DNA from: Deltaproteobacteria bacterium
Lineage (GTDB): Bacteria > Desulfobacterota > Desulfuromonadia > Desulfuromonadales > BM103
DNA: 9,149 nucleotides
Direction of reading: 5' to 3'
Assembly (NCBI GenBank): GCA_006226895.1
Contig: SBFN01000097.1
Span: 1-9,149 of the forward strand
The notes under the pieces were generated by a model. That model worked only from the letters and a program-made list of their open reading frames with translations, was not told the DNA's origin and did not search any database. Of the stretch, positions 1 to 8,357 are shown piece by piece. A program made the position numbers and the translations under genes. How positions within the stretch are numbered: position 1 is the first letter of the stretch; every line of letters begins with the position of its first letter.

Positions 1-773
1 CCCTCTTCCGGCAACTCTGGTTGCCTCGTCCAGCGGGGATGATGGGTTCTGTGAATATATGCTTCCGGGTGCGGCATCAAGCCAAAGAGCCTGCCGGATT
101 CGTCGCAGACGCCGGCTATTGAGGCCACTGAACCGTTCGGATTCAACGGGTACTCCATAACCGGTGACTGGTAATCAGGGTCGCAGTACTTGACAACAGA
201 CAAGTGTTTTTCCTCAATCTGCTGTAACAACGCGTCGTTCTCAACAACGAACTTGCCTTCACCGTGGCGAACCGGCAGATAAACACCATTGAGACCACGG
301 GTAAAAACACAGGGCGACTCCTGGTCAACCTTGAGGTAGCACCAGCGATCTTCAAAGCGACCGCCATCATTGAACGTTAAAGTCGCTGATTGTTTCTGGT
401 AATCGCCACCAATAGCCGGTAGCAAGCCCATCTTGGTCATCAACTGGAAGCCGTTGCAGACACCCATAACCAATTTGCCGTCGGCAATAAAGCGCTGCAA
501 CTGATCGCTCAAAGTCTCCTCACTGCCTTTAACCGCAGCATAAGTCAACCGATTCGCTCCAGCCTTGGCGCTACCCAGGTCGTCGCCATCCAGGAAACCG
601 CCTGCCAAGTTGAGAAAATGATAATCATCCAGCCGGGCGCGGCCGGAGATCAGTTCGGCAACATGGACAATATCAACGACTTCAGCGCCAGCCACGCGGC
701 AAGCGTTAGCGACTTCACGTTCACAGTTGGTGCCATTACCGGAGATGACAACGGCCCGTACTTGTTTAGACAT
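1..773 (-). CDS. purQ: Phosphoribosylformylglycinamidine synthase, glutaminase subunit PurQ (3' end beyond window)
   Basis: Reverse-strand translation from 773 gives an open frame of 257 complete codons that is still open at the window edge. It is a class I glutamine amidotransferase: the nucleophile elbow GVCNGFQ carries catalytic Cys106, and MPHPEA carries His235 and Glu237 of the triad. The N-terminus has the PurQ-typical GNGTNCERE motif (residues 12-20), and AGGFLDGDDLG (57-67) replaces the PGGFSYGD form of short PurQ proteins. In this family the subunit hydrolyses glutamine and channels ammonia to PurL in step 4 of purine synthesis, in the cytoplasm. At 258 or more residues it belongs to the longer PurQ class (Bacillus-type PurQ is near 227). 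Two in-frame ATGs exist, at 776-774 and 773-771. The first overlaps the purL stop by one base (TAATG). A GGGAG ribosome binding site within the purL 3' end serves either, so the start is uncertain by one codon. The gene is almost certainly translationally coupled to purL. Confidence 0.95.
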   Translation of the reverse strand, partial: MSKQVRAVVISGNGTNCEREVANACRVAGAEVVDIVHVAELISGRARLDDYHFLNLAGGFLDGDDLGSAKAGANRLTYAAVKGSEETLSDQLQRFIADGKLVMGVCNGFQLMTKMGLLPAIGGDYQKQSATLTFNDGGRFEDRWCYLKVDQESPCVFTRGLNGVYLPVRHGEGKFVVENDALLQQIEEKHLSVVKYCDPDYQSPVMEYPLNPNGSVASIAGVCDESGRLFGLMPHPEAYIHRTHHPRWTRQPELPEE

Positions 774-775
774 CA

Positions 776-3757
776 TTACATCTCCCGCAGCGGGCTCTGC
801 CACGCTTCCTTGAGATCATCAATAGTGCTTCGAATCAGGACTCCACCCTGAAGACCTGTAATCTTCAGATACTTATCAACAGTCACTTCACCGATGCATG
901 CGAAAACCTGACCGGCGAAAAGCTTCTCGAATTGCTCGCTGTTGGCCTCTTTAACCGTCACTAACAGCCGGCTGGCCGACTCACTGTAGAGCACCCGATC
1001 TTCTCTCATGGCGGCATCAACTGGAACATCATGCAGGTCGGCAGAAATGCCGAAGCCACCGGCAAAAGCCGTTTCCGCAAGAGCGACTGCGAGGCCACCG
1101 TCAGAGAGGTCATGGCAGGAAGCGATCAAGCCCTCTTCCTGGGCAGCATTAAGTGTCCGATAACGCTGCATAGCGCTCTCTGCGTCAACCTTCGGGACCT
1201 TGGCCCCGACCTGGCCATGGAGAGCATAATACTCGGAGCCACCGAGCTCGTCCCGGGTTTCACCAAGAAGGTAAACCAGATCACCGGGCGACTTGGCGTC
1301 CATGGTGACCGCCTTACGCAAATCCTCGATTTTGCCGATCACGGAAAAAAGCACGGTCGGCGGAATCGAAATCTTGGTATCGCCGATCATGTAGTCATTC
1401 TTCATCGAGTCTTTACCGGAGATCAAGGGCACACCAAATGCCAGGCAGTAATCGTAGAGAGCCTGGTTGGCGCGAACAAGCTGGGCCGCCTTGTATTCGC
1501 CGTCCGGTGTTTTGGAGCTGACCACGGGGTCGCACCAGCAGAAGTTATCCAGGCCTGCCACATGTTCGATATTTCCACCAACGGACACGTAATTACGCAA
1601 ACCTTCATCCACTGCGTTGGCCATCATATGGTAGGTGTCGATATCGCTGTAGCTCGGGCAGATGCCGTGGGCAACCACCACACCTTCGAAGGAGTCAAAG
1701 AGAGGTTTCACAACGGCAGCATCGGAAGGCCCATCATTGGCAACACCAACCAACGGCTTAATCACCGTTCCAGCCTGAACTTCATGGTCGTAACGACGCA
1801 CAACCGATTCCTTGGAGCATATATCGAGACGGCTGAGCATGTGACGCAGGGTCGCATCCATATCAAGAGGTTGAGAGAAGCCTGGCTCCTGCAACGAAGG
1901 TGGTGTCCAGCGTGCCGGCAGCACCATCTGCGGCACACCGTCGTGAATAAACTCCATTGGCAGATAGGAGGCGGTTTCACCTTCGTAGAGACAGTGGAAA
2001 TAACCGGAATCAGTAAACTGACCAAGATCGGTGATTTCAACACCCATTTCATCGGCCAGGGTTGAAAATTCTTCCAGCTTCTCAGGTGGTACAGCCATGG
2101 TCATGCGCTCCTGGGCTTCAGAGATCAGAATCTCCCAGGGTTGCAGGCCACTGTACTTAAGAGGCGCACGGTCGAGGTGCATCTCGAAGCCATTGGTAAA
2201 TTCAGCCATCTCACCAACCGACGAGGAGAGACCGCCTGCGCCGTTGTCGGTGATCGCATTATAAAGACCGCGATCACGGGCAATGATCAAAAAGTCGAAC
2301 ATGCGACGCTGGGTGATCGGATCACCGATCTGCACGGCGGTCACAGGTGAGCCCTCGTGAAGCTCTTCCGAGGAGAAAGTCGCACCGTGAATACCGTCCT
2401 TGCCAACGCGGCCGCCTGCCATAATGATGCGGTCACCAACTTTAGCTTCTTTCTCATGACCAGGTTGGCCATTGAGGACGCGCGGCATGATCGCGCCCGT
2501 ACCGCAATAGACCAACGGCTTGCCGGCAAAGCGCTCATCAAACACGAGCGAACCATTGACTGTGGGGATGCCGCTCTTGTTGCCGCCGTGCTCAACACCC
2601 TCAACAACACCTTCGAAAATCCGGCGGGGGTGAAGCAGGCGTGGAGGCAGCGGCTTATCATAAAAGGGAGAAGCAAAACAGAAGACATCGGTGTTAAACA
2701 TCAGGCGAGCGCCCATGCCGGTGCCGAAGGGATCCCGGTTGCAACCGACGATACCTGTCAGAGCGCCACCGTAAGGGTCAAGGGCGCTCGGTGAGTTATG
2801 AGTTTCAACCTTGAAGACCAGGCTCCAGTCATCGTTAAATTTAATGACTCCGGCGTTATCTTTGAAAACCGAGAGACAGATATCGTCCTTGCCCCGGGCT
2901 TTGCGAACATCAGCCGTCACCTGCATGATGTAGCTCTTAAAGAGCGAGTTGATGACTTCCTGGTTGCCCTGTTCATCCTCGTACTCGATGCGTGCGGAGA
3001 AGATCTTGTGTTTGCAGTGCTCGCTCCAGGTCTGGGCCAGTGCTTCGAGTTCAACATCGGTAGGCATAGCGCCGAGGCCGACAGCCTTGCGCGAAGCGAT
3101 CACATCGTCCTGACGGAAGTAGAACTGGATCGCCAGCATCTCCTCAAGGGTCAAGGCAAGCATGCCACTGCGGCTGATCTCCATAAGCGCGTCATCACTG
3201 ACTTCGAGGCTGATCGGCCTGACTTCAGGTTTCGCCGTGCTGGTCACCTTGGGCACAGTCACCGCGACGCCCCTGCTGCCATCGAAATCGGCACTGGAGA
3301 CAATGTCCCAACGTTGGATCAAGCCATTACCGAGGAAATCTTTGGCTATTCTCTCAGCGTCTTCAAGAGAGATAGCGCCGGAGAGGAGATACTGAACCGA
3401 GGTATAGACGCCCTCCTCCGGGGCAAAAGCTCTCCCTGTCAGGTATTGGATCGCTTCACGTGCAGTTCGCCCGACATTGTCAGTTACGCCAGGGCGATAA
3501 CCAACCTCGACCAAAACGTCAAAGTCATGAGCCAGGGGCTGGTTGATTGCATAGTCCTGGATCACCGGATCACTGAACGGACCGGCGGCAGCAGCAGCAA
3601 CCTCGTCATCTGAAAGTTGCGCGTCGACGGTATAAACGTCAATCGTTCGCACCGATTGCAATTCAATACCGAGGTGCTCACGAATCTCGCGCCGTACACG
3701 CTCTCCTCGAGCATCACGGACATTCTCTTTGAGACCGACTACTATTCGCCAAGCCAT
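776..3757 (-). CDS. purL: Phosphoribosylformylglycinamidine synthase, synthetase subunit PurL with fused PurS-like N-terminus
   Basis: This 993-residue protein is the ATP-dependent synthetase that amidates FGAR to FGAM using ammonia from PurQ. Residues 2-73 resemble PurS: VGLKENVRDARG near the start and DPVIQDYAINQ at the end match the PurS strand and helix pattern. Residues 79-155 look like a second PurS-like unit, with VEVGYRPGVTDNVG and LGNGLIQRWDIV in the same places. The linker and PurL core follow: AQTWSEHCKHKIF (241-253), the nucleotide/substrate segment FKVETHNSPSALDPYGG (315-331), GGRVGKDGIHGATFSS (448-463), DNGAGGLSSSVGEMAE (504-519), a second half with ISGKDSMKND (779-788), and HDLSDGGLAVALAE (882-895). 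Short PurL proteins are about 730-750 residues and work with separate PurS and PurQ. The single-chain enterobacterial enzyme is about 1290 residues and includes the glutaminase. This protein is intermediate, with PurS-like function fused and PurQ separate. The start follows a perfect AAGGAG. The last two bases before purQ leave room only for coupled translation. Confidence 0.96.
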   Translation of the reverse strand: MAWRIVVGLKENVRDARGERVRREIREHLGIELQSVRTIDVYTVDAQLSDDEVAAAAAGPFSDPVIQDYAINQPLAHDFDVLVEVGYRPGVTDNVGRTAREAIQYLTGRAFAPEEGVYTSVQYLLSGAISLEDAERIAKDFLGNGLIQRWDIVSSADFDGSRGVAVTVPKVTSTAKPEVRPISLEVSDDALMEISRSGMLALTLEEMLAIQFYFRQDDVIASRKAVGLGAMPTDVELEALAQTWSEHCKHKIFSARIEYEDEQGNQEVINSLFKSYIMQVTADVRKARGKDDICLSVFKDNAGVIKFNDDWSLVFKVETHNSPSALDPYGGALTGIVGCNRDPFGTGMGARLMFNTDVFCFASPFYDKPLPPRLLHPRRIFEGVVEGVEHGGNKSGIPTVNGSLVFDERFAGKPLVYCGTGAIMPRVLNGQPGHEKEAKVGDRIIMAGGRVGKDGIHGATFSSEELHEGSPVTAVQIGDPITQRRMFDFLIIARDRGLYNAITDNGAGGLSSSVGEMAEFTNGFEMHLDRAPLKYSGLQPWEILISEAQERMTMAVPPEKLEEFSTLADEMGVEITDLGQFTDSGYFHCLYEGETASYLPMEFIHDGVPQMVLPARWTPPSLQEPGFSQPLDMDATLRHMLSRLDICSKESVVRRYDHEVQAGTVIKPLVGVANDGPSDAAVVKPLFDSFEGVVVAHGICPSYSDIDTYHMMANAVDEGLRNYVSVGGNIEHVAGLDNFCWCDPVVSSKTPDGEYKAAQLVRANQALYDYCLAFGVPLISGKDSMKNDYMIGDTKISIPPTVLFSVIGKIEDLRKAVTMDAKSPGDLVYLLGETRDELGGSEYYALHGQVGAKVPKVDAESAMQRYRTLNAAQEEGLIASCHDLSDGGLAVALAETAFAGGFGISADLHDVPVDAAMREDRVLYSESASRLLVTVKEANSEQFEKLFAGQVFACIGEVTVDKYLKITGLQGGVLIRSTIDDLKEAWQSPLREM

Positions 3758-3972
3758 CTAAAACTCCTTAAGAACTAACCTGAATATATAACCACAAAGG
3801 GCACGAAACTGAGCCAAGACCTTTAAAGACAATTTTAAGCCATGATGAATCATTGCCGCCAAACTCTACATCAGGCCCGAAAAACACGGTTGAAACAAAA
3901 CACAGACGACACAATGTCCATGTGCTCTCAGTGGCTAAAAACCTGATCCAGCTCAAACTCTGGATAAAACCG
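3758..3972 (-). other. 215-bp spacer between the hydrolase gene and purL
   Basis: No gene is supported here. Read on the reverse strand it is AT-rich near purL, with a TATATAT run about 30 bases before the start codon, and it probably holds the purL promoter. The best hexamer pair I find is TTGGCG and TAAAAT with a 19-bp spacer, starting near 3862, which is too long a spacing to trust. A small perfect inverted repeat, ATGAT-GA-ATCAT, lies at 3842-3853 between these hexamers and could be an operator half-site pair or chance. I see no hairpin with a T tract that would terminate the upstream hydrolase transcript, so readthrough into purL is possible. No purine riboswitch-like fold was recognised. 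Confidence 0.4.
3764..3769 (-). promoter_or_regulatory. Ribosome binding site of purL
   Basis: The reverse strand reads AAGGAG six bases before the ATG at 3757-3755. It is a full match to the Shine-Dalgarno core and fixes the purL start. Confidence 0.85.
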
Positions 3973-4740
3973 CTATGCGGCCCAGTGCACCGGCAGATGC
4001 TGTTTGCCGAGAAAAACCTGAGGCTCGCAAATATTTTGTTTCTCCAGGACCTCTTTCACAACCTCTACGGCGAGATCCGGACGATTATTGGTTTCACTCA
4101 GATGCCCCAGGAAAACCGTCTCAAGACCGCTCCAGAGGAGACCCTGCAACAAATTGCCAGCGGCGTTATTGGAGAGATGGCCGTGGTTACTACGCACACG
4201 TTGCTTCAACTTCCAAGGGTAAGGTCCGTCGCGCAAAAGTTCTTCGTCGTGGTTGGTTTCAAGGACCAGGGCGCGGCAATCCTGCAGGCACTCAGTCACC
4301 AGGCGCGTCACAATCCCAAGGTCCGTGGCCACACCCACTTTGCCAAACTCACCGTCCAGCGTAAAGCCAACCGGAGCCAGACAATCGTGCGTGACCGCAA
4401 AAGGCCTAATCGTCATGTCCTGGATCGTAAACTCCTCGCCATCAACAAACTCCTGAACACATTCAGGCTTGCCAACGTCCGGCAATTTCCTGGCCAGATC
4501 TGATTGCAGATAAACCGGCAGGTCAAGTTGACGGACCAGGGGACCGAGACCGCGCACATGGTCGCCATGTTCATGAGTTATCAGCAGAGCGTCGAGGCTC
4601 TCGGCTTCGACACCTACGGAATCAAGACGTTTGCGCAACTCTCGAGCCGAAAGCCCGGCGTCTATCAAAAGCCTTGTTTTGCCGCTTTCTACAAGGATCG
4701 AGTTGCCTTTACTGCCACTGGCGAGAAGGCAGATTTTCAT
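3973..4740 (-). CDS. Metallo-beta-lactamase-fold hydrolase, YycJ/WalJ type
   Basis: This 255-residue cytoplasmic protein has no signal peptide or membrane segment. It opens with the family-typical LASGSKGNS (6-14) and LLIDAGLS (24-31). The metal-binding motif THEHGDH gives His56, His58, Asp60 and His61. Further candidate ligands are His118 (VTHDC), Asp140 (ATDLG) and His213 (LGHLSETNN). ETNHD (161-165) and NHGHLSNN (185-192) are characteristic of the YycJ/WalJ branch rather than of glyoxalase II or antibiotic beta-lactamases. In Firmicutes this branch is linked to the WalRK two-component locus, and members are thought to act on nucleic acids as phosphodiesterases or exonucleases. The substrate here cannot be read from sequence. 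AGAAGGTGA just before the ATG is a good ribosome binding site. The gene lies 103 bp downstream of a sensor kinase gene and 215 bp upstream of purL, all on the same strand. Confidence 0.9.
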   Translation of the reverse strand: MKICLLASGSKGNSILVESGKTRLLIDAGLSARELRKRLDSVGVEAESLDALLITHEHGDHVRGLGPLVRQLDLPVYLQSDLARKLPDVGKPECVQEFVDGEEFTIQDMTIRPFAVTHDCLAPVGFTLDGEFGKVGVATDLGIVTRLVTECLQDCRALVLETNHDEELLRDGPYPWKLKQRVRSNHGHLSNNAAGNLLQGLLWSGLETVFLGHLSETNNRPDLAVEVVKEVLEKQNICEPQVFLGKQHLPVHWAA

Positions 4741-4843
4741 AGTTCACCTTCTGCCTTGAAGCGTTGAGTTTGATGACGGCCAAAGATTGTTTTTGTGGGC
4801 GGATACATAACGCAAGAAAGCCAATGATGCAAGTGGGAATATT

Positions 4844-6907
4844 CTAAGCATTCGGGTCTATCGCAGGAAGCAGGACATAGAAAGTACTCCCGGGCATTCT
4901 ATCCGGGTCGTGGCCCGGGCTCTCCACCCAAACGGCCCCGCCGTGAAGATCAACGATTCCCTTCACTATGCTGAGGCCCAGACCTGCGCCACGGCTCTGA
5001 AATGCCACCTTGCCCGACGAGTGTTCTGCCACATCGCCAACTTCGTGAAATTTATCGAAGATGGCGTCCTGCTCCGTTTCGGCAATACCAATACCCTTAT
5101 CGCAGATAGAAATCTCAACGTATGGGACTTGTCCGTTGCTAAGGTTGCAGGCGCCGTCAATGCCGCCGGAAGCGAACTTCTCAGGTTTGCGAGGGGTATG
5201 GACAAGCTTGGTCTGGATAATAATAGTGCCCCTGTCGGGCGAAAACTTGATGGCATTACCCAGAATATTGCCAAGAGCCTGGATCATACGATCAACGTCG
5301 CACCTGACCGGGGGCAAGTCACTTGACAGTTCCAGCTTAAGATTTTGCTCGCGTTGCTCGATATGGGCTTCAGCCTTATCAACAGCACGTTGCACCAGGA
5401 TATTGACGTCAACGTCCTGGCTGATGAGGTCAATGGTGTGGCCGTCAATCAGGGAGACATCAACCATATCTCTGACGATTTCGGAGAGTCGGTCACTTGC
5501 ACTGGAGATATGACGAATCAGCCCGAGAGTGTCTTCATCAAAAGGCTCTTCACGTTCTGAGAGCAAGAGCTCTACATAGCCCATAATAATCGTCAGAGGG
5601 GTCTTCAGTTCGTGGGAGGCCAAACCGAGGAAGGAGTTTTTCATCTGGTTGAGGCGTTCCATCTCAGTGGCTGTGCGCTCGAGATTCTGCCTGATCGCCT
5701 CCTCTTTCGTCGCATCATGGATAACGATCTGAATCAGACGATTGGACTTGCTTACAACAACGGAGTTGGTCGCTTTCCCCAAAATGAAGCTTTGATCCGA
5801 AGACCTCCAGAAACGGAGGTTCGACTCCGTCGATTTGAGGGGTTGAGCTAACCGATGATTCTCGAACTGTTCTTCAAGATTATGGCATTTGATCGACTCA
5901 AGGAACGAAAAGTAGTTGGTATTTTCCATGAGTGCCTTGGGCTGACCAAAGAAGACCTCGGCAGCTTTATTGGCAATAACCAGGTTGTCACCTTCATCGC
6001 AAACGAGGATGGCATCGCTGGCGTCATCGAGTAGCGAACGATACATCTCGCGGCTGCGCCCCAGTTCAGAGCTGATATTTGCCAACTGTTCATAAGATGT
6101 TTTCAACTCGAGGTTGGTCGATTCCAGCTCCTGATAGTTGCGGCTCAACTCTTCGTCACGTTCCTGAAGAGACTTGGCCAAACCGGTCATCGTATTGCCC
6201 AACATGTCCAACTCACGAGTATTCAGTTGAGGAGCCCTGGTCTCGAATCTGCCGTCGGCCAGCTCTTCAGCCATTCCGCAAAGGCGACGGATCGGCAGAA
6301 GCAGATCGTAACGTATAAAAATTACAATCATGGCAAAAGCCGCTATAAAGGCAGCGATCAGGACAAGGACCGTAGAAACAAGATGATCGATAACCAGCTG
6401 ATTGAGAATCTTGTCCTGGAAGCCGATTCGGGCGCGGCCAACGACCTTGTCGTCATAGTCGTAGAGGAGAGTGGCATGATCATAGATCTTGCCCATGGTT
6501 TTCGACTCGAGGATTGAGACCTCGGGAGAGAGGCTGCCAACATATATGACGTCGGCGGTCTGTGGGTGTTCCCGGTTGTGATAAAGAATGGTTCCGGAGT
6601 AGTCTTCAATGAGACAATAGCTGATCTCATGATCGTTGTTAACGATCTCCTGGCAACGCTCGGAAACACCGTCGATCTCATCGAGGGGAAGACCCAGAAG
6701 AACGACGGCCTCGACCTGATTTTTCAAGGCGACAGAAAAGGTTTGTGCGCGTTGCAGAATGCCGTCACGATAACTACGCCGGAAACTTTCGACATTGAAG
6801 CCGGTATTCACAGCGATAGTGAGGGTCAGCGCCAGCAGGCTGAAGATCAGGATGCGTCTTTCCAGAGATTTTTTCATGTCTTTGTGGGAGGGCCCCCGAG
6901 CATCCAT
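4844..6907 (-). CDS. Membrane sensor histidine kinase (periplasmic sensor, HAMP, PAS, HisKA, HATPase)
   Basis: The protein has 687 residues. A first membrane helix spans about 18-36 and a second about 174-199, enclosing a periplasmic sensor of roughly 135 residues. The stretch around 96-112 (SYCLIEDYSGTILYHNR) resembles the core strands of a Cache-type ligand domain. A HAMP linker (about 200-252) leads to a coiled coil (about 245-290) and a PAS domain (about 287-400, from MYRSLLDDASDAILVCD). The dimerisation/phosphoacceptor motif SHELKTPL carries His432. The ATPase domain shows the N box NILGNAIKF (Asn551), the G1 box DKGIGIA (603-609), the F box FDKFHEV (617-623) and the G2 box GAGLGLSIVKG (640-650). 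All key residues are intact, so it should autophosphorylate. About 15 extra residues lie between the N and G1 boxes (near 570-593). No response regulator is encoded in the window. The first ATG (6907) has no ribosome binding site; the ATG at residue 11 (6877), just before the basic MKKSLERR stretch, is an alternative start. An in-frame stop lies 45 bases upstream of the first ATG. Confidence 0.93.
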   Translation of the reverse strand: MDARGPSHKDMKKSLERRILIFSLLALTLTIAVNTGFNVESFRRSYRDGILQRAQTFSVALKNQVEAVVLLGLPLDEIDGVSERCQEIVNNDHEISYCLIEDYSGTILYHNREHPQTADVIYVGSLSPEVSILESKTMGKIYDHATLLYDYDDKVVGRARIGFQDKILNQLVIDHLVSTVLVLIAAFIAAFAMIVIFIRYDLLLPIRRLCGMAEELADGRFETRAPQLNTRELDMLGNTMTGLAKSLQERDEELSRNYQELESTNLELKTSYEQLANISSELGRSREMYRSLLDDASDAILVCDEGDNLVIANKAAEVFFGQPKALMENTNYFSFLESIKCHNLEEQFENHRLAQPLKSTESNLRFWRSSDQSFILGKATNSVVVSKSNRLIQIVIHDATKEEAIRQNLERTATEMERLNQMKNSFLGLASHELKTPLTIIMGYVELLLSEREEPFDEDTLGLIRHISSASDRLSEIVRDMVDVSLIDGHTIDLISQDVDVNILVQRAVDKAEAHIEQREQNLKLELSSDLPPVRCDVDRMIQALGNILGNAIKFSPDRGTIIIQTKLVHTPRKPEKFASGGIDGACNLSNGQVPYVEISICDKGIGIAETEQDAIFDKFHEVGDVAEHSSGKVAFQSRGAGLGLSIVKGIVDLHGGAVWVESPGHDPDRMPGSTFYVLLPAIDPNA

Positions 6908-7010
6908 AAAATGATGGGAAAACAGGGCTTTGATGTGATGATTGGTTTACACATAAAAGCCAGTCGTTTTTTTAACATAAAGCGGCCTATCAGAGCAACC
7001 GAGATTGTTC

Positions 7011-7028
7011 TTAAAACGATTAAAAACG
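7011..7028 (+). repeat. Short TTAAAA(A)CG direct repeat upstream of the gap -35
   Basis: TTAAAACG at 7011-7018 is followed in about one helical turn by TTAAAAACG at 7020-7028, immediately before the gap -35 hexamer. A related sequence on the opposite strand, CG-T7-AA, lies at 6965-6975. The placement suits an UP element or a regulator site, but in AT-rich DNA it could be chance. Confidence 0.3.
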
Positions 7029-7029
7029 G

Positions 7030-7058
7030 TTGACCATCAGCAGGCGATTCGTTATCAT
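7030..7058 (+). promoter_or_regulatory. Sigma-70-type promoter of gap
   Basis: TTGACC (7030-7035) matches five of six -35 consensus bases. After exactly 17 bp comes TATCAT (7053-7058), matching five of six -10 bases. Transcription would start near 7064-7066, giving a leader of about 78 nt before the gap ATG. AT-rich sequence directly upstream could serve as an UP element. This is the best promoter in the window. Confidence 0.75.
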
Positions 7059-7078
7059 CCCTGCGTCTAAAATATTTC

Positions 7079-7117
7079 TGCCTGAACGGCTCTCCGTCAG
7101 GCATCTTTCTTTTCTTA
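7079..7117 (+). promoter_or_regulatory. Terminator-like hairpin in the gap mRNA leader
   Basis: Starting about 15 nt after the predicted transcription start, GCCTGA-A-CGG (7080-7089) pairs with CCG-TCAGGC (7094-7102) around the tetraloop CTCT. One A is bulged, and a closing T-A pair (7079/7103) brings the stem to ten base pairs. It is followed by a pyrimidine tract ATCTTTCTTTTCTT (7103-7116) in which cytosines interrupt the T run. The hairpin lies wholly inside the gap leader, with no gene upstream on this strand, so it could be an attenuator, a 5' stabilising stem, or a weak terminator of antisense transcription. No leader peptide fits between the transcription start and the stem. Confidence 0.5.
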
Positions 7118-7118
7118 A

Positions 7119-8144
<1,026 letters not shown>

Positions 8145-8156
8145 ACGGATACATCA

Positions 8157-8187
8157 AGGGCAGGTTTCTAACCTGCCCTGTTTTTTT
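8157..8187 (+). terminator. Strong rho-independent terminator of gap
   Basis: Thirteen bases after the gap stop codon, AGGGCAGGTT (8157-8166) pairs perfectly with AACCTGCCCT (8170-8179) around a TCT loop. The ten-base-pair stem is followed by G and seven T residues (8181-8187). Most gap transcripts should end here. Confidence 0.93.
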
Positions 8188-8218
8188 AACGCAATGGCCC
8201 ATGAAAATCCGACAAAAA

Positions 8219-8268
8219 AACGCAAAACGTAATTCGTTCATCTTAACCGGCTTATTTTACTTTGCGTT
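8219..8268. repeat. Eight-base inverted repeat in the gap-pgk spacer
   Basis: AACGCAAA (8219-8226) is the exact reverse complement of TTTGCGTT (8261-8268), with 34 bases between. A smaller AACG/CGTT pair (8226-8229 with 8235-8238) lies inside. It could be a paired regulator site around the weak promoter candidate or chance in AT-rich DNA. TTTGCG occurs once more at 8282-8287. Confidence 0.3.
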
Positions 8269-8352
8269 CCCTCTTCAAACCTTTGCGCTTTTGCATTAGA
8301 CCTGTTCTGCTCTTGACCAGGTTGCACAGATAAGAAACCTCACCGATTTCAG

Positions 8353-8357
8353 TAAGG
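8353..8357 (+). promoter_or_regulatory. Ribosome binding site of pgk
   Basis: TAAGG lies seven bases before the ATG at 8365. It is a moderate Shine-Dalgarno match, weaker than that of gap, and supports this start. Confidence 0.6.

Noticed and set aside
1031..2065. A 344-codon open frame on the plus strand inside purL
   Set aside because: It lies entirely antisense to a highly conserved purL core, has no recognisable domain, and its low-complexity His/Arg-rich composition is that of an antisense shadow.
2798..3613. A 271-codon plus-strand open frame antisense to the PurL N-terminal part
   Set aside because: It overlaps the PurS-like units and PurL motifs on the other strand and resembles no protein family that I can recognise.
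3804..3822. Sigma-54-like TTGGC...TGC on the reverse strand upstream of purL
   Set aside because: The spacing between the GG and GC elements is one base longer than the strict sigma-54 requirement, and the flanking consensus bases do not match.
3853..4503. A 216-codon plus-strand open frame antisense to the hydrolase
   Set aside because: Most of it is opposite the conserved metal-binding protein, and no ribosome binding site or domain is evident.
4789..4832. Possible promoter TTGCAT-17-TATGTA before the hydrolase gene (reverse strand)
   Set aside because: Spacing is ideal, but only three of six bases match in each hexamer, so I do not count it as supported.
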